A DNA stretch of 64,000 nt. Origin: Vreelandella sulfidaeris. Lineage in GTDB: Bacteria > Pseudomonadota > Gammaproteobacteria > Pseudomonadales > Halomonadaceae. The stretch spans positions 1,860,001-1,924,000 of the forward strand of contig AP019514.1 in the NCBI GenBank assembly GCA_007182875.1, in the 5' to 3' direction. A model generated the notes under the pieces. The model ran no database searches. It saw only the letters and a list, made by a program, of their open reading frames with translations, and was not told where the DNA came from. The position numbers were made by a program, and so were the translations under genes. Shown piece after piece: positions 39,877 to 50,588 of the stretch. Positions within the stretch are counted from its first letter, which is position 1, and every line of letters begins with the position of its first letter.

Positions 39877-41384
39877 TCACTTGGCGACCCACTGAGGGTT
39901 GGTGGAATTTTCTTTACCTTCTGACTTGCCCAGCGGGGGAGTCGTCGGTAAAGCGTCATCAGCACCAAAGGTTTCAAGTTCCTTCTCAATCTCTTCACGA
40001 AGATCGGCTTTGAGTTGAGGGAAGAGCTTGTCTACCAGTGTCCGCATCTGCTCACGCAGAACGGTTTTAGGTGCGCTCATCAGGACTAGGCGTTCGCAGA
40101 TAGAGAATTCATCCATCAGGCCACGCACGTCATAGGACTCGGGGTATTTCACTGGCTGGAAGTCATCGCTTACTTCCGCGTCAAGACCTGCGTAAAGCAG
40201 GGCAAGGCGTGCCAGTTCATTCTCAGCCTGCTCCAGAGAGCGAGACTTCGCCGCCAGCAGGGAGTTGACCCGCTCAAAGTCGTAGGCTTTCGCCACACCT
40301 GAGCTGTTGTCGATACCCTGGCTGTTGTCCTCTTTGGTGCGTTCGCCCGCCACACCGACCGAATGGTAAATCTCGTTAATAATCTTCGAGATCACCTGAA
40401 TGATCAGGTTGGCCTGCTTGACATCCGGTGACAGGGAAGAAGGGGCTGGCCGCCATTTTCACCGTCAAACACGAACACGCGCTTAGTGCCCATTGCGACC
40501 ACTTTCTTGTAGTCGTCATCACCGGGCATAAGATTCTGCGCCGGGATCGCGAGCTGCGAGAAAGTCTGGTCTTGGATAATGGCGTCCAGGTTCGACAGGT
40601 AGTTAGCTACCGCTCGATCCAGATACGCCACGTCGTTAATCAGCGCCGGAGAAGAATACTGTGACTCGTGGTTTCCCAGTGCGTCGAGCGGAATGGCCGG
40701 AACGATGCCCAGACGGTTTACGCCTGTGGAGTGCAGGGCGTGTTCGATTTTGGTGCCCGACGCCTTTTCCTCGATCAAGAACCACTCGGTCTTAGTCCAG
40801 ACTCTCCAGCGTTTGCGAATGCAGCCGCTTGAGTTAAACGGGTCGTCATCGTCACGCACCGGCTCGTAGATCAACACCCATAACAACTCACCGTCTTCTC
40901 CATAGCCCATATCGAGCATGTGAGTAGGTGGGACGATATAAGCGTAAACCTGGCCACCCTGTTTCTTCTGGTCAGCGATCGATACCGCATCGCCTTCCTT
41001 CAAGGTGCTATCAACGATTAACCAAATACGGCCAAAGGTGGAGGCTTTGATGTCTGCCTGCCGCATAAACTGCTGGATCGTCTGCCCGTCGCGAGTAGTC
41101 CGCTTCCAGAACTCACCGAGCGCCTGGGGCGGCTCTTCCTGGCGTTTCACTTCGCCACGGAAGACATACTTGTTGACGAGGTTGACGATCTCGCGAGTAT
41201 GGTTAAAGCGGTAGGCACGTTCGAGGCGATCCTTAAATTCCTTGTTGCCTTCTTTGTGGTAGCGAAAAATATTATCGCCAAACCACTTCCGGCCACCGTT
41301 GTAGGTTGCCTCAAGGAATTTCCAGTGTTTGATAAGGTCGTCGTATTCAGGGTGACGACGCTTAATCGCTTCGTGGTATTTCAT
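39877..41384 (-). CDS. portal protein
   Basis: About 502 residues after one join near 40440. Start at the ATG at 41384 (GGTGGATAGC upstream). Blocks: KWFGDNIFRYHKEGNKEF, REIVNLVNKYVFRGEV, VYAYIVPPTHMLDMGY, a central YLSNLDAIIQDQTFSQLAIP, and a C-terminal coiled coil (LAAKSRSLEQAENELARLA). Forms the dodecameric DNA gate. Located between terminase and scaffold genes. Confidence 0.75.
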
Positions 41385-41432
41385 GCTATCCACCCAATGG
41401 CCTTAGTGCCGTATTCAAGCATAGGCACAGAA

Positions 41433-41455
41433 ATAAGTAAACACTTACTTACTAG
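41433..41455. promoter_or_regulatory. phage palindromic operator
   Basis: ATAAGTAAACACTTACTTAC between terminase and portal genes, 5 bases after the terminase stop. Confidence 0.7.
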
Positions 41456-41460
41456 AATGG

Positions 41461-42704
41461 TCAAATGGAAACTCCTATTATCTGACGCTTGCGAACCGGA
41501 CGCTCAATTTCGATGCAATATCCCGCTGCGTCAGTGGGGTGTTCGACGCCTGCTGCTTTGTCGATGTCACGGCCGCCTGGCTTGTAGAGGGTCTGCTCGA
41601 AACCGGCGATGGTTTCGCGACACGTCTCGTTGACGAATAAACGAATCTGACCCGATGCCGACATCAGCATTGAGTTGACTGCGTTCACGCGATCCGCGAT
41701 TGGTGGGTGCTTACGCTTGAACTTGATGCGCTTGAAACCACGGTCACGGAAAATATCAATATCCGTTTCACCCCTGGCATGCTGACGTTGGCCGCCCGCA
41801 GGGTCGGGGTAAATGGTGATAGCGTGCTGCCATCGCCACAGTTTCTTCTCCAACGCGTCACAGACTTCAGCGGTGTTTGAAGACGGCAGAATGATCTCGT
41901 CGACTACCCAAATATCACCGTTAGGCTGCGGCTGCATGATCACCGAAGACATCGGGTCGATGTTGAAGTCCTGACCTACCCAAATCGGCAGTGGGGGATT
42001 GAACTCGTAACGCCCGACGTGCTTGTTTCGATCGAACGGGTAATAAACTCGGCCGCTCATGGTATTGAACGAGGCTTCGTATTCCTGCTCGAAAGACTTC
42101 GGGTCCATATCGGCCCTCGCCGCTTCGATCTCTTCCTCTGGGATGAACGGCGAAGTGGACGTCTTGAACTGCCATGACTTCCACTGGCCAGCCAACTGCA
42201 TTTCGGGGCGCTGACCGATCTTCCACAGCTCGTAGAGATAGTTGAACGCCTTTGGGGTGCCGATGATCATGGCCCCACCGCCCGTAGACGACAGAGTAGG
42301 GCGGATAACCTTCACCAGACGTCCGCCTTCATATCCTGAAATTCGTCCAGCACCACGAAGTCCAGGGCAACACCACGCAACGTATCGGGGCGATCAGCGC
42401 CTTTCAGGGCGATCTCGGTCTTGTTCCGAAGGGTGATCGTCAGCGAAGAGTGGTTGATCTTCTTGATCCACTTCTTGGGAATCGATTCGAGTATTTCGTC
42501 CCACATGATCTGCTTGGCCATGCGAAAGGTCGGCGCGATATACCAGACGCGTGACCTATTGCGCTTGGCTGCACGCAAGATCATTGAGCGCGATAGCTGA
42601 GTCTTTCCCCAACGACGACCTGCCACGACAACCTTGAAGCGGTGAGGCGAGGCATACACATCCATCTGCTTTTCGTGCAGAGAGATGTCGACCACAGCAG
42701 CCAT
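41461..42704 (-). CDS. terL: terminase large subunit
   Basis: Packaging motor: ATPase plus nuclease. About 414 residues, one join near 42312. Walker A variant AGRRWGKTQ, Walker B FVVLDEFQDM, coupling motif IGTPKAFNYLY, and nuclease-domain acidic residues in WVGQDFNIDPMSS and TIYPDPAGG. The ATG overlaps the small-subunit stop. Confidence 0.9.
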
Positions 42705-43338
42705 CAGTCTTCCTCCCCTTCGACCACGAGGTCATCCAGGTCTTCTTCCAGGTCTAATTCGGGGTCTTCCAAATACTGAGCGGCGTCACCGATCTCGATC
42801 TCATCGTCTAGGTTGTTGCTTTTTAGCTGCGATTCGCGGATTTTAGCGACCTCATCGGGCGTTAAGCTGCGAACCAAAAGCTCAGGAATCTCTTCGTCTT
42901 CGATGCCTTGCTTATCGAGACCCAATACCGACCATTGATTAGAGCGAATCTTGTCGATGGCAATGGCTGCCATCTGTATCGCCTTCAGGTCTGCCTGAGC
43001 GCTGAACAGCTTCTTGTCCTGATGCGCCTTACCGATCGTCGCAACGGTCAGCTTGTGCAGCATTTCCAGGCTTTTGAAATAAGATTCACGCGCCTGCTCT
43101 GAGCGTTCAGCCCACTTGTCGACGTTCTTGGTCGCCTTCTCGATAATCTCAGCCTCGACCTTCTTGTCGATGGCACTCTGGCCCTCTTCACGCCGTCTTT
43201 TGCGAACCGACGTGACAACGTTTCCCTGGCCACGCCGTATTTCTCGGCGATCTCGTCCAGGGTGAACTCTCCGGTGGCCCACATTGCACGCGCTTCCGCC
43301 CATTGCGCAGGGGTCATCCGTTTCTTTACTTCACTCAT
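42704..43338 (-). CDS. terS: terminase small subunit
   Basis: About 211 residues after one join near 43195. N-terminal helix-turn-helix (MTPAQWAEARAMWATGEFT, EIAEKYGV, RETLSRRF) for recognising the packaging site, a central helical oligomerisation part (ESYFKSLEMLHKLTVATIG), and a very acidic C-terminus that in this family contacts the large subunit. First gene downstream of the promoter at 43575. Confidence 0.75.
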
Positions 43339-43574
43339 GTATATAACGCGCTCCATATCGCTCTGGTTTGCGTTCTAAGCGCGTTCCCGAGTGCAGACGT
43401 AGCCTTTGAATGCGTCGCACGCGAAAAGCGCCTCAGGCAGCGTTTCTGATGAGCAACAAGGCGCAGTGATGGGAGTAGTTGGTGGGCGGGCCGCGTCGCG
43501 GGATTTTCCGAAGTCCTATCCTTGGACTTGTTGACGCGGTTTCCCTATATCTCTGTATTACTGTTTATGTATAT

Positions 43575-43628
43575 CTCTCGGATGAGTGTTTTATTTAGAG
43601 GGGAGTGAGGCATTCAATACAAAAACTA
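43575..43628 (-). promoter_or_regulatory. promoter with CATCCGAG repeat, ahead of terminase genes
   Basis: Minus-strand copy of the block at 9583 and 59028: TTGTATTGAATGCCTCA, then TAAATAAAA, then ACTCATCCGAGAG. The upstream CATCCGAG copy is missing here. About 240 bases of untranslated leader with no visible gene separate it from the terminase start; a packaging (cos or pac) site could lie there. Confidence 0.6.
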
Positions 43629-43895
43629 TGCCTCTAACCCCAGCATGGTTTTTCCGAATACCGTGATTGAGAATGTCCGCCGACTACGCCCGCGGCGAGT
43701 AACGGAATTCCCCTTCGAGACCATGCCCTTCTTGATCAAGGCGCGGATGCTGAATTGCATCGACTCCTTGCTGGTCTCGTAGGGCAGCTCGGCAAGCAGT
43801 TGGTCGAAGTCGATGTCTTCTTCCTTGGCCTGCTGATGAGCATGAATGGTGGTGATGATCTGCGTTTGCTTAGCGGTAAGGCGATAAATGCTCAT
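43626..43895 (-). CDS. winged-helix DNA-binding protein, 89 aa
   Basis: Intact frame: MSIYRLTAKQTQIITTIHAH and SMQFSIRALIKKGMVSKGN followed by a basic wing (RRGRSRRTFSITVFG), a MarR-like winged helix. Its stop meets the promoter at 43575, so it could control that promoter. ATG overlaps the upstream stop (ATGA). Confidence 0.6.
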   Translation of the reverse strand: MSIYRLTAKQTQIITTIHAHQQAKEEDIDFDQLLAELPYETSKESMQFSIRALIKKGMVSKGNSVTRRGRSRRTFSITVFGKTMLGLEA

Positions 43896-44790
43896 GGCAG
43901 GTAGCTCTCTCCGGTGACTTCAGCGAGTCGGGCCAGATTCAAAGGTTCATCGGTCTTCTGTAGGTCGAAGGCGATCAGCGGGATGCGTGTCGGTAGCACC
44001 CGCCCGAAATCGGGGTTTTTGTAAGCGCCGTAGAGAGGGCTGGTAAAAATTAAGCCTTGAATCTTGGCGATCAGTTCCCGCGGTGTGTAATCCAGGTCTT
44101 CCAGCGTTCGACCCAGGTTGCGCCCGGTTTTTCCAGCGATGAACAGGCGTAATAAAACGCCGTCAGCTCGCGCATGGCTTTGTTACGAATGGCCGGCTTC
44201 ATAGCCTCGATCTCGGCGATCAACCCTTCGGTATCGTAGGGGTGGCTGTCGAGGTAGCGACCGATCATCTGGACGCCTTTGCCGTAATTCTTGTTTTTGC
44301 ACCGGCCGGCGAACTGGAAGCCCGCTTTCATGGCAAAGGCGAGAATTTCGACATGGCCGATTGAATCTCAATGATCTGGCGAGGGTGCATGCGGGCTGCC
44401 AGATTGATCATCCGGTAACTCACGCCCACACCGCGATACAGCGTATCCACCACTGAGCGATTAACGATGGCAAACAGGTCGTTTACGAACTTGCCGCGTG
44501 CGGTATTCGTCAGTTTCGTGCCCCGGTAGGTTTGATCTTCGGGAACATGCGGTGACGAGGCTCCAACAGCAGCTTTGGATAAGCCATCACCACCACGCCA
44601 ATCAGCTTTCCATCGAGCGTGCAGCGGTAATACTTTGCCCGAACGAATCCGATTCGGTTTTGTAGTGAAGATCATGCAGCGACAGCCAATCCTCGCGATC
44701 ACCTGGCTCTACCACCATCCGTTCAAGTGCAGAGAAGTGGGCCGGGTATTCCCCGGCTTCAGGTCGGCGGATTCGCGTCTCAGTCGTCAT
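43892..44790 (-). CDS. GNAT-type acyltransferase, Mom-like DNA modification candidate
   Basis: About 300 residues; breaks near 44640, 44520, 44340 and 44075. Blocks: WLSLHDLHYKTESDSF, YYRCTLDGKLIGVVVMAYPK (GNAT strands), VDTLYRGVGVSYRMINLAAR (the acyl-CoA-binding region), and AMKAGFQFAGRCKNKNYGKG. Phage proteins of this sort, next to an ABC ATPase and ParB-like genes, have been proposed as relatives of Mu Mom, which alters adenine to block host restriction. The assignment here is by recollection of that neighbourhood and the blocks above, with no search. Confidence 0.5.
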
Positions 44791-45207
44791 AGCCAAACTC
44801 CGGCAGACCGTAGACCTTGTTACGAATCTGACTGACCAAATACCCTTGCGTGTAAGCGAACGGCTCATGGTTATCAGAGGTAAACTGCACACCGTGATAA
44901 TTGAGGACATCCACGGTCGTGTGCAGCGCCTCGTGCCAAATCGTCTCTTCACGGTATTTGTCGCCGTTAAAGCCGATGCAGTAAGTCGCGTCTTCTTCGA
45001 CTGACGCGACAAAGGCTAGACCCAAGGTGTTTTCATCAACGCTATGGGGTTCAAGCACGTCGACACCGAAAACAAAGGCGGAATCCTCCACCAATGTCTT
45101 CATGTTGGTGAAAATCACGACGTCTCGACCATAGGGCTCTACGCGGATAACCACGCCCTTAACCTTTTAATGCGCCGCAAGTGAGCGGGGGTGAGCGTCG
45201 TTTTCAT
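44780..45207 (-). CDS. metalloprotease-like protein with HEALH motif
   Basis: About 141 residues after one join near 45158. The motif TIWHEALHTTVDVL (HExxH) marks a possible zinc-peptidase helix; a third ligand is not certain (HEP later in the chain is a candidate). Strand-rich before it. Its ATG overlaps the ABC ATPase stop (ATGA) and its end overlaps the GNAT start, so all three are one translational unit. Substrate unknown. Confidence 0.5.
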
Positions 45208-45857
45208 TCTTCGTCTCTCCGCATGGCCACTTTCGCCTTGTAGTATTTCTCGATCACCAAGCTAGGCTTGAGATCATTCACAAGATCGGTGTGGGTCGTA
45301 GCGACAATGACAGTGGCACCCAGCTTGCGGGCGGTGCGCTGGACGTTGAACGACACGACACTGGCGGTCTCCCGATCCAGCACCGCGCAGAACTCATCGG
45401 CTACCCATACATCAGCGTTGGATTCGATGATCTTGGCGAGCTTGAACCGGTATTTCTGGCCGTCAGATAGCTGGCTTGGGTTACGCACCAGAAGATAGGC
45501 GTCGTTGAGGCCCGCCAGCGACAGCAGACGAACAGCGTCGTTGGTGTCGGTGCCGATCTGATCCACCAGGGGTTTATCCAGCAGCTCCACGTCATCGATG
45601 CTGACGACTTTGTAGCCACGCTCTTTAAGCGCCGATGCCAACTCACGCAGAACCAGCGATTTGCCCGAACCGGATTGACCATTGATGTAAACGACATCAC
45701 CTGGCGTAACGTCGATGGCCAGGTTGTCGTAAATCACAAAATCGCGCTCTTCCAGGCCCAGGCCAAAGGCTTCCGCCACTTCAAGCACTCGCTCGGTCTG
45801 CATAACGCGTGAACTGAACCGCTTATCCACCACAATGGTTTCAGACTTATCCATCAT
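45204..45857 (-). CDS. soluble ABC-type ATPase
   Basis: Intact 217-residue frame. Walker A INGQSGSGKS, signature LSDGQKYRFKLA, Walker B VWVADEFCAVLD and switch His in VATTHTD are all present, so it should be an active ABC ATPase. No membrane partner is encoded nearby, which points to a DNA- or protein-handling role as in SMC-like and modification-linked ABC proteins rather than to transport. Confidence 0.7.
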   Translation of the reverse strand: MMDKSETIVVDKRFSSRVMQTERVLEVAEAFGLGLEERDFVIYDNLAIDVTPGDVVYINGQSGSGKSLVLRELASALKERGYKVVSIDDVELLDKPLVDQIGTDTNDAVRLLSLAGLNDAYLLVRNPSQLSDGQKYRFKLAKIIESNADVWVADEFCAVLDRETASVVSFNVQRTARKLGATVIVATTHTDLVNDLKPSLVIEKYYKAKVAMRRDEE

Positions 45858-45864
45858 CGCTTAC

Positions 45865-46561
45865 TTACGCCTCCGGGCATGCCAAGTCGATGTCACAGCG
45901 CTCAATGAAGGCCACGAAAGCATCGAGACCAGAACGCTTAGTGCGGTATTCCACCTCGGCCATAAATTCAGCGAACAAGCGCTGCTTATCCGCCGGCACT
46001 TTCTTGAAGCCCAGCAGCTCAGTGACAAGCACTTCGTTGGTCTTGGCGGTCTCAACAGCCTCTTCGTGCTTACGGTGTGACTCGGCCATTTCCTCTTCGA
46101 GATCGGCGATCACCGTGTCGGCGTCGAAGCCAGCGGTCAGGTCTTCCGTCAGCACCGACCACTCTTTGTCGTCGAAGCCCACCAGCGGGTCGTCGCTGAA
46201 ATTCATCAGCTCCGCCAGCTCTTCCTTCATCATGACCACGTCGTAGTCGAGGCCAACGCTCTTGTTTTCCTCAATACGCCAGCGGCGCACTTGGTCATCA
46301 TCGAGATCACCACGGACGACGACTGGCACGCGCTCAAGACCCAGTTGCATCGCAGCTTCACGACGACCGTGACCGGCGATGATCACCATGTTGCGGTCAA
46401 CCTGAATGGCGTTGCCGTTGGAGAAGCCGTATTTGCGGATCAACGCCTTGAGGGGTGTCGATGTGCTTTTGCGGGTGCTTCTTAACGTTCTTTTCGTAGG
46501 GAATAAGGTCTTTCGGTGGCAGGTAAACAATCTCCTGACCGCCATCGCCACGCTCACTCAT
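45865..46561 (-). CDS. ParB/sulfiredoxin-fold protein A
   Basis: About 232 residues, one join near 46455. N-terminal ParB-like nuclease domain: IVYLPPKDLIPYEKN, QVDRNMVIIAGHGRREAAM (the GHGRR box) and RVPVVVRGDLDDDQ. The C-terminal half is helical and acidic. The ATG overlaps the stop of ParB protein B. A half operator (CGCTTACTTAC) covers its stop. Such proteins bind or nick DNA in phage modification loci. Confidence 0.7.
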
Positions 46562-47212
46562 CGTCGTATTCCCCCACAAGGTGAACCAAAGCGTCACCGG
46601 CATTGGTCATCGAGTCGGACTCGCTGAAACCTTGCTCGGCCATAATTCGATTCATCACGCGCTGAACCCGGTCGACGTCATCCATACCGACTTTGAACCG
46701 CAGCACTTGATGAGTCTGAGTCGGTGTTTCGCGCTTCTCACTGGTCACCGCTACATCTTCGAGGTCGCTGTTCAGCTCATCGTCGAGAGCATCGAGGTCG
46801 ATATTGGTGGTGGTCAGCAGCTTGTCCATGTCCTCACTGGAGTGGGGCATGAATGACGCCAGATCGACGTCCACCGACAACTCATCGAGCAGGGCAGCCA
46901 GCTCAAAGGCGTCATCCTGACCGTAGCGACCGTTATCGAGCAGCATCAGCTCTTTGGCCTTGTCGTCAGGGAGGAAGCCCAGGTTATGGACGGCCACCTT
47001 CTCGATACCTTCCTCAATGGCGATCTCTACGCGGTGTTCGCCACCGATGATCTCCAGGCTGCCGTCGTTCAGCTCGCGAGCAACAATTGCCCCTAGCAAA
47101 CCGTTACGGCGTATGCTGTTACGCAGCTTTGCTTCGTTCTCCGAAGACACCTTGTTGGTGTTCCAGGGATTTTCCGAAGCAGCTTAGGATCAATTTCTGT
47201 TACTGCGCTCAT
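46554..47212 (-). CDS. ParB/sulfiredoxin-fold protein B
   Basis: About 219 residues, one join near 47165. Motifs NSIRRNGLLGAIVARELND and EIIGGEHRVEIAIEEG are the ParB box (GGEHR), with KELMLLDNGRYGQDD following. Related in plan to protein A but with a different acidic C-terminus. First gene left of the divergent operator region at 47267. Confidence 0.7.
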
Positions 47213-47266
47213 TGTGATAAACTCTCTTGTAATAAATCGTGCCGAGTCACGTTTTATCGCTAACTA

Positions 47267-47287
47267 GGTAAGTAACCGCTTACTTAC
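47267..47287. promoter_or_regulatory. phage palindromic operator between divergent genes
   Basis: A close match (GGTAAGTAACCGC then TACTTAC) sits between the ParB gene (leftward) and the helicase gene (rightward), able to control both. Confidence 0.65.
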
Positions 47288-47323
47288 GAAATATAAGGCA
47301 ATTTCTGCTTGGAGGCCAGCTTA

Positions 47324-48919
47324 ATGGGCTCAGTAATTCGAATCGCTAGGAACGCCAGGGTTGCTCAGCTCGTTGATGCCGACCAGGACGTGAAGACCAT
47401 TTTGCAATCGATGTTGTCGTATGCGGTGGCGGGGTCTCAATACACCGAAGCTGGAAAGAGCGGTGCATGGGATGGAACCAGCACGTTCTTCGAGTGGGGC
47501 ACCGGTCGCTTTCCGCTGGCTTTACAAAACCCGTGGTCACTGAGCTAAACAAGCGCGGTTATAACGCCCAGCTTATTCAGAAGCCCTTGCCTGCACCGCT
47601 TGGCCCTGAGTTGCCCGAGATCGACCCCTTCGGCTATACCCCAGAATACGATTACCAGCCTCGGGCTGTTGATACGCTGGTTCGTGAAGGGCAGGGGATC
47701 ATGCAGATTGCCACAGGGGCGGTAAATCCCGGGTGTGTAATATCGCGGTGTCACGCATTCGCCGCCCGACTCTTTTTCTCACCACTCGCTCAGTGTTGAT
47801 GTATCAAATGAAGCGAGCGTTCGAAGGTGCGTTGAATTACCAAATCGCAAATGGCGACAAGTTTTGGGAAGGTAAGAGCGTTGGGGTGATTGGTGATGGC
47901 GAGTGGAATCCACGTCGAGCGATCACCGTCGGCATGGTTCAAACATTGGCTGCGCGGTTAAAGGAGCCGGATCGTTCGAAGTCGAAGGAAGAGCAGGTCA
48001 AACAAGCCAGGATTCGCGAGCAGACGTTGAAGTATTTGTCTCTGGTAGAGTTCGTGATTGCTGAAGAGGCGCATGAGGCAGGAGGCGACAGCTATTACCG
48101 GATCATGGATCACTGCAAGAATGCGCATTACCGGATGGCATTAACCGCTACGCCGTTTATGCGGGATGATCAGGAAGCGAATATGCGCTTGCTGGCCTGC
48201 ACCGGCCCAGTGTTAATTCGCGTCACTGAAAAGATGTTAATTGACCGCGGAGTATTAGCAAGGCCATATTTCCGATACCACGCAGTCAACTACGCTCCTG
48301 ATCGGGCTGGCCTGACGGAAATGAAGGACGCGGCAATTAGTAATACCCGCCTTGGTCGCTCTACAGGGTGGCAGCGTGCGTATAAACTAGGAATCATTTA
48401 TAACCAGCAGCGAAATAACCTGATCGTGCAGGAAGTTGTTCGCTCAGTGAGTCTTGGTCTGCCGGTTATGTTGCTGGTGTTGCAGAAGAATCACGGCCGA
48501 CTGTTGCAGAAACGGCTGGAGAGTGTTGGAGTTAGAGCCAAATTTGTATTTGGCGACTCTAACAAAGATGAGCGTCAGAAGGCACTTGATGAATTACGTG
48601 ATGGTGTAATTCAAGTGCTAATTGGATCGACCATCATGGACGTCGGTGTGGACGTCCCGGCAGTTGGGTGTGTGATACTGGCCGGAGGTGGGAAAGCTGA
48701 AGTTGCGCTTCGCCAAAGAATTGGACGTGGACTTCGGGCTAAAAGAATGGACCGAATGTTGCGCTAGTTATCGATTTTATCGACAACGCCAACTTCCATT
48801 TAAGAACTCACTCTTTAGAGAGGCTTGCTATCGTTCAAAACACACCAGGATTTGCTGAAAATATAATTTACGGACCCAGCGACTTTGATTTAGTGGGCAT
48901 GGGCATTCTTGCTGCATAG
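47324..48919 (+). CDS. SF2 DNA/RNA helicase
   Basis: About 532 residues on the plus strand; frame breaks near 47520, 47720 and 48745. The start at 47324 has TGGAGG seven bases upstream. Restoring one G near 47727 gives Walker A ATGAGKSRV; the DEAH-type box is FVIAEEAHEAG, motif III is ALTATPF, and motif VI is QRIGRGLRAK. Resembles UvsW/Rad25-like phage helicases used in replication or recombination. Rightward transcription from the divergent operator. Confidence 0.75.
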
Positions 48920-48930
48920 AGGCTTCAATC

Positions 48931-49220
48931 GTGAATCGCAAAACCATTTCTGTAAATGTCAACTTTGACGCAGATACACACCGGAAACTTAGACTGCTGG
49001 TAAGCAAGAGTGGTCTAACTAACAGCGAGGTGGTAAATGCATTGGTAGAACAATTAGAATTTCAAACCGCCCAAGAAATGTTGAATTCGACAGTAGAGAA
49101 AAGAAAGCCGCTAAATTAGAACGCCGGAAGCTCAAAAAACAAGTCGAAGCACTCGACCCAGAAGATGTTAAACGCATTCTTTCGTTGCTCAAAAGAAGAC
49201 AATCGCTAGTTAAACCATAG
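48931..49220 (+). CDS. ribbon-helix-helix regulator
   Basis: About 97 residues, one base missing near 49105 in AAAAG. MNRKTISVNVNFDADTHRKL then LRLLVSKSGLTNSEVVNALV is a clear Arc/CopG-type ribbon-helix-helix; the C-terminal part is basic coiled coil. RHH proteins bind palindromic DNA, so this is another candidate for the phage-wide operator protein. Twelve bases after the helicase; a terminator follows. Confidence 0.6.
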
Positions 49221-49232
49221 AACATAGAAAAG

Positions 49233-49254
49233 GGGCGCATAATAGCGCCCTTTT
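49233..49254. terminator. bidirectional terminator
   Basis: AAAAGGGGCGC-ATAATA-GCGCCCTTTT, between the rightward RHH gene and a leftward membrane-protein gene. Confidence 0.8.
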
Positions 49255-49272
49255 CGTGCTGTCTAATAACTG

Positions 49273-49535
49273 TTATCCGAATCGCCTTCGCTGCATTAAA
49301 CGCAGCGTTAAGTTAATTATCGCCAGCGTTTTAAAGAGCCAGCGCAAGCCAAACGTTACGATCGCCATAACAATCAAACCGACGAACCAATATGTCCAAT
49401 TCACCACCGGAATACCGAACACGTTGCTCAACACAAAGGCGGGGCGGCTAACATGACTACAAGCAAAAAAAATATGACCACCACCATTGCGATCAAGTTT
49501 AAAGCGCGAAGCACTGTCAGAGTTTTAGAGGACAT
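49273..49535 (-). CDS. small membrane protein, about 87 aa
   Basis: One base missing in a CCCCGCC run near 49440. Two hydrophobic helices (LIAMVVVIFFLLVVMLA and TYWFVGLIVMAIVTFG) and a basic end (LRLMQRRRFG). Overlaps the stop of the next gene upstream. Could be a holin-like or exclusion protein; no family recognised. Confidence 0.5.
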
Positions 49536-49785
49536 AGTCGTGGCTCTCTTCGATATGGTAAAGCGCTGCGGCAATCTTATCAGCGGTATCGCTTAGTTTA
49601 TCGCGACGGGCAACTACGATCTGCTTGCGTGCCATTAACTTCTCAATTTCAGCAGTGAGTAAGTCGACGGTATCGTCGGCTTGGTCACGGGCATTGTTGA
49701 GTTGCTGTAGGGTGGCGTCGGCATCACGGAAGGCTTTGTCGGCCAGAAGTTCACAAGATTGGCGTTTTGTGGTGAATATAGGCAT
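49525..49785 (-). CDS. coiled-coil protein, 86 aa
   Basis: Intact frame from MPIFTTKRQSCELLADKAF; nearly all helix (ATLQQLNNARDQADDTVDLL, TAEIEKLMARKQIV). First gene after the operator at 49798. Function unknown; pairs with the small membrane protein downstream. Confidence 0.55.
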   Translation of the reverse strand: MPIFTTKRQSCELLADKAFRDADATLQQLNNARDQADDTVDLLTAEIEKLMARKQIVVARRDKLSDTADKIAAALYHIEESHDYVL

Positions 49786-49797
49786 CGTGAATCCATC

Positions 49798-49818
49798 ATA
49801 AGTAAGCAATTACTTATT
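49798..49818. promoter_or_regulatory. phage palindromic operator
   Basis: ATAAGTAAGCAATTACTTAT, 12 bases before the start at 49785 (leftward) and about 110 bases before a rightward gene. Confidence 0.7.
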
Positions 49819-49928
49819 ATGTTACCCGTTATAAGGGAGACGGGCAACAGAGACCGGTCTTAATTTTTGTGCGACCATCCACATTATTGGGTTAAAGCGC
49901 TGAATCAATTAATCAAAGGGAAGAGAGT

Positions 49929-50388
49929 ATGAATAAGGCTCTGGGTTGGCTGGTCGTTGTCGCTATTTTGGCTATCGCATTTACGGCTAGGTTCTGGATG
50001 AAACATGTGACGGGCCTGAGCGTAGATGAGATGGGGAGAAGGACTGGCTGAATATGGCAGATTTCATGACTAACATGCTGACACCTTTGTTGGCCTTTTA
50101 TCGCTTTGCGTTTTGGCCTGGACGTTAAAAACGCAGAACCAACAGATACACGAAGCCAAAAATGCCAACTCAATCGTTTGGCTGATTGCTCATATCGAAA
50201 GGATAGAGGTCGAAATCCTACAGGCGCTTAAGGAGACCGAACTAGAAGGCTACGAGGCGGTTTCATTTCGCCGTAAAATGGGTAGCGCTTATGATGCGTT
50301 CATAACTAAGACTATGAATATCAATGAGATTGCAAATAATAAAAGTTGGTTATTCCTGGGAATAAAAGGCATCAACGATACAAAATGA
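49929..50388 (+). CDS. two-helix membrane protein with coiled-coil domain
   Basis: About 152 residues, breaks near 50040 and 50105. Helix 1 GWLVVVAILAIAFTARFW, helix 2 around MLTPLLAFIALCVLAW, then a cytoplasmic helical domain (KNANSIVWLIAHIERIEVEI). GGGAAGAGAGT precedes the ATG. It runs against the direction of its left neighbours, like the plus-strand gene at 9676, and may be a similar moron. Confidence 0.5.
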
Positions 50389-50528
50389 GAGAGGTGAGTA
50401 ATAAAATCATGATTCTTAAAGACCTGCTTGAGGACTATGAGATGTTAACAAAAGATGACAAGCGCAGGAGAGGGATTCACTCAACGTTCAATGAGCTTCA
50501 GAAACAATTATTGAAGCAGGGTATTTGA
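50385..50528 (+). CDS. small helical protein, 47 aa
   Basis: Starts MREVSNKIMILKDLLEDYEM at an ATGA overlap with the previous stop, with AGAG upstream. Basic and helical to its end (NELQKQLLKQGI). It could instead be the true C-terminus of the previous gene if a base is wrong at the overlap. Confidence 0.45.
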   Translation: MREVSNKIMILKDLLEDYEMLTKDDKRRRGIHSTFNELQKQLLKQGI

Positions 50529-50588
50529 GTGAGGGAATTAGCGGCCACAAAGGAGGGACGGTAGGTATAATTTAAAAACAACGACTTG

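Noticed and set aside
43339..43574. Possible cos site upstream of the terminase genes
   Set aside because: Position is suitable and the sequence is GC-rich around 43485, but no defined cos or pac motif can be recognised.
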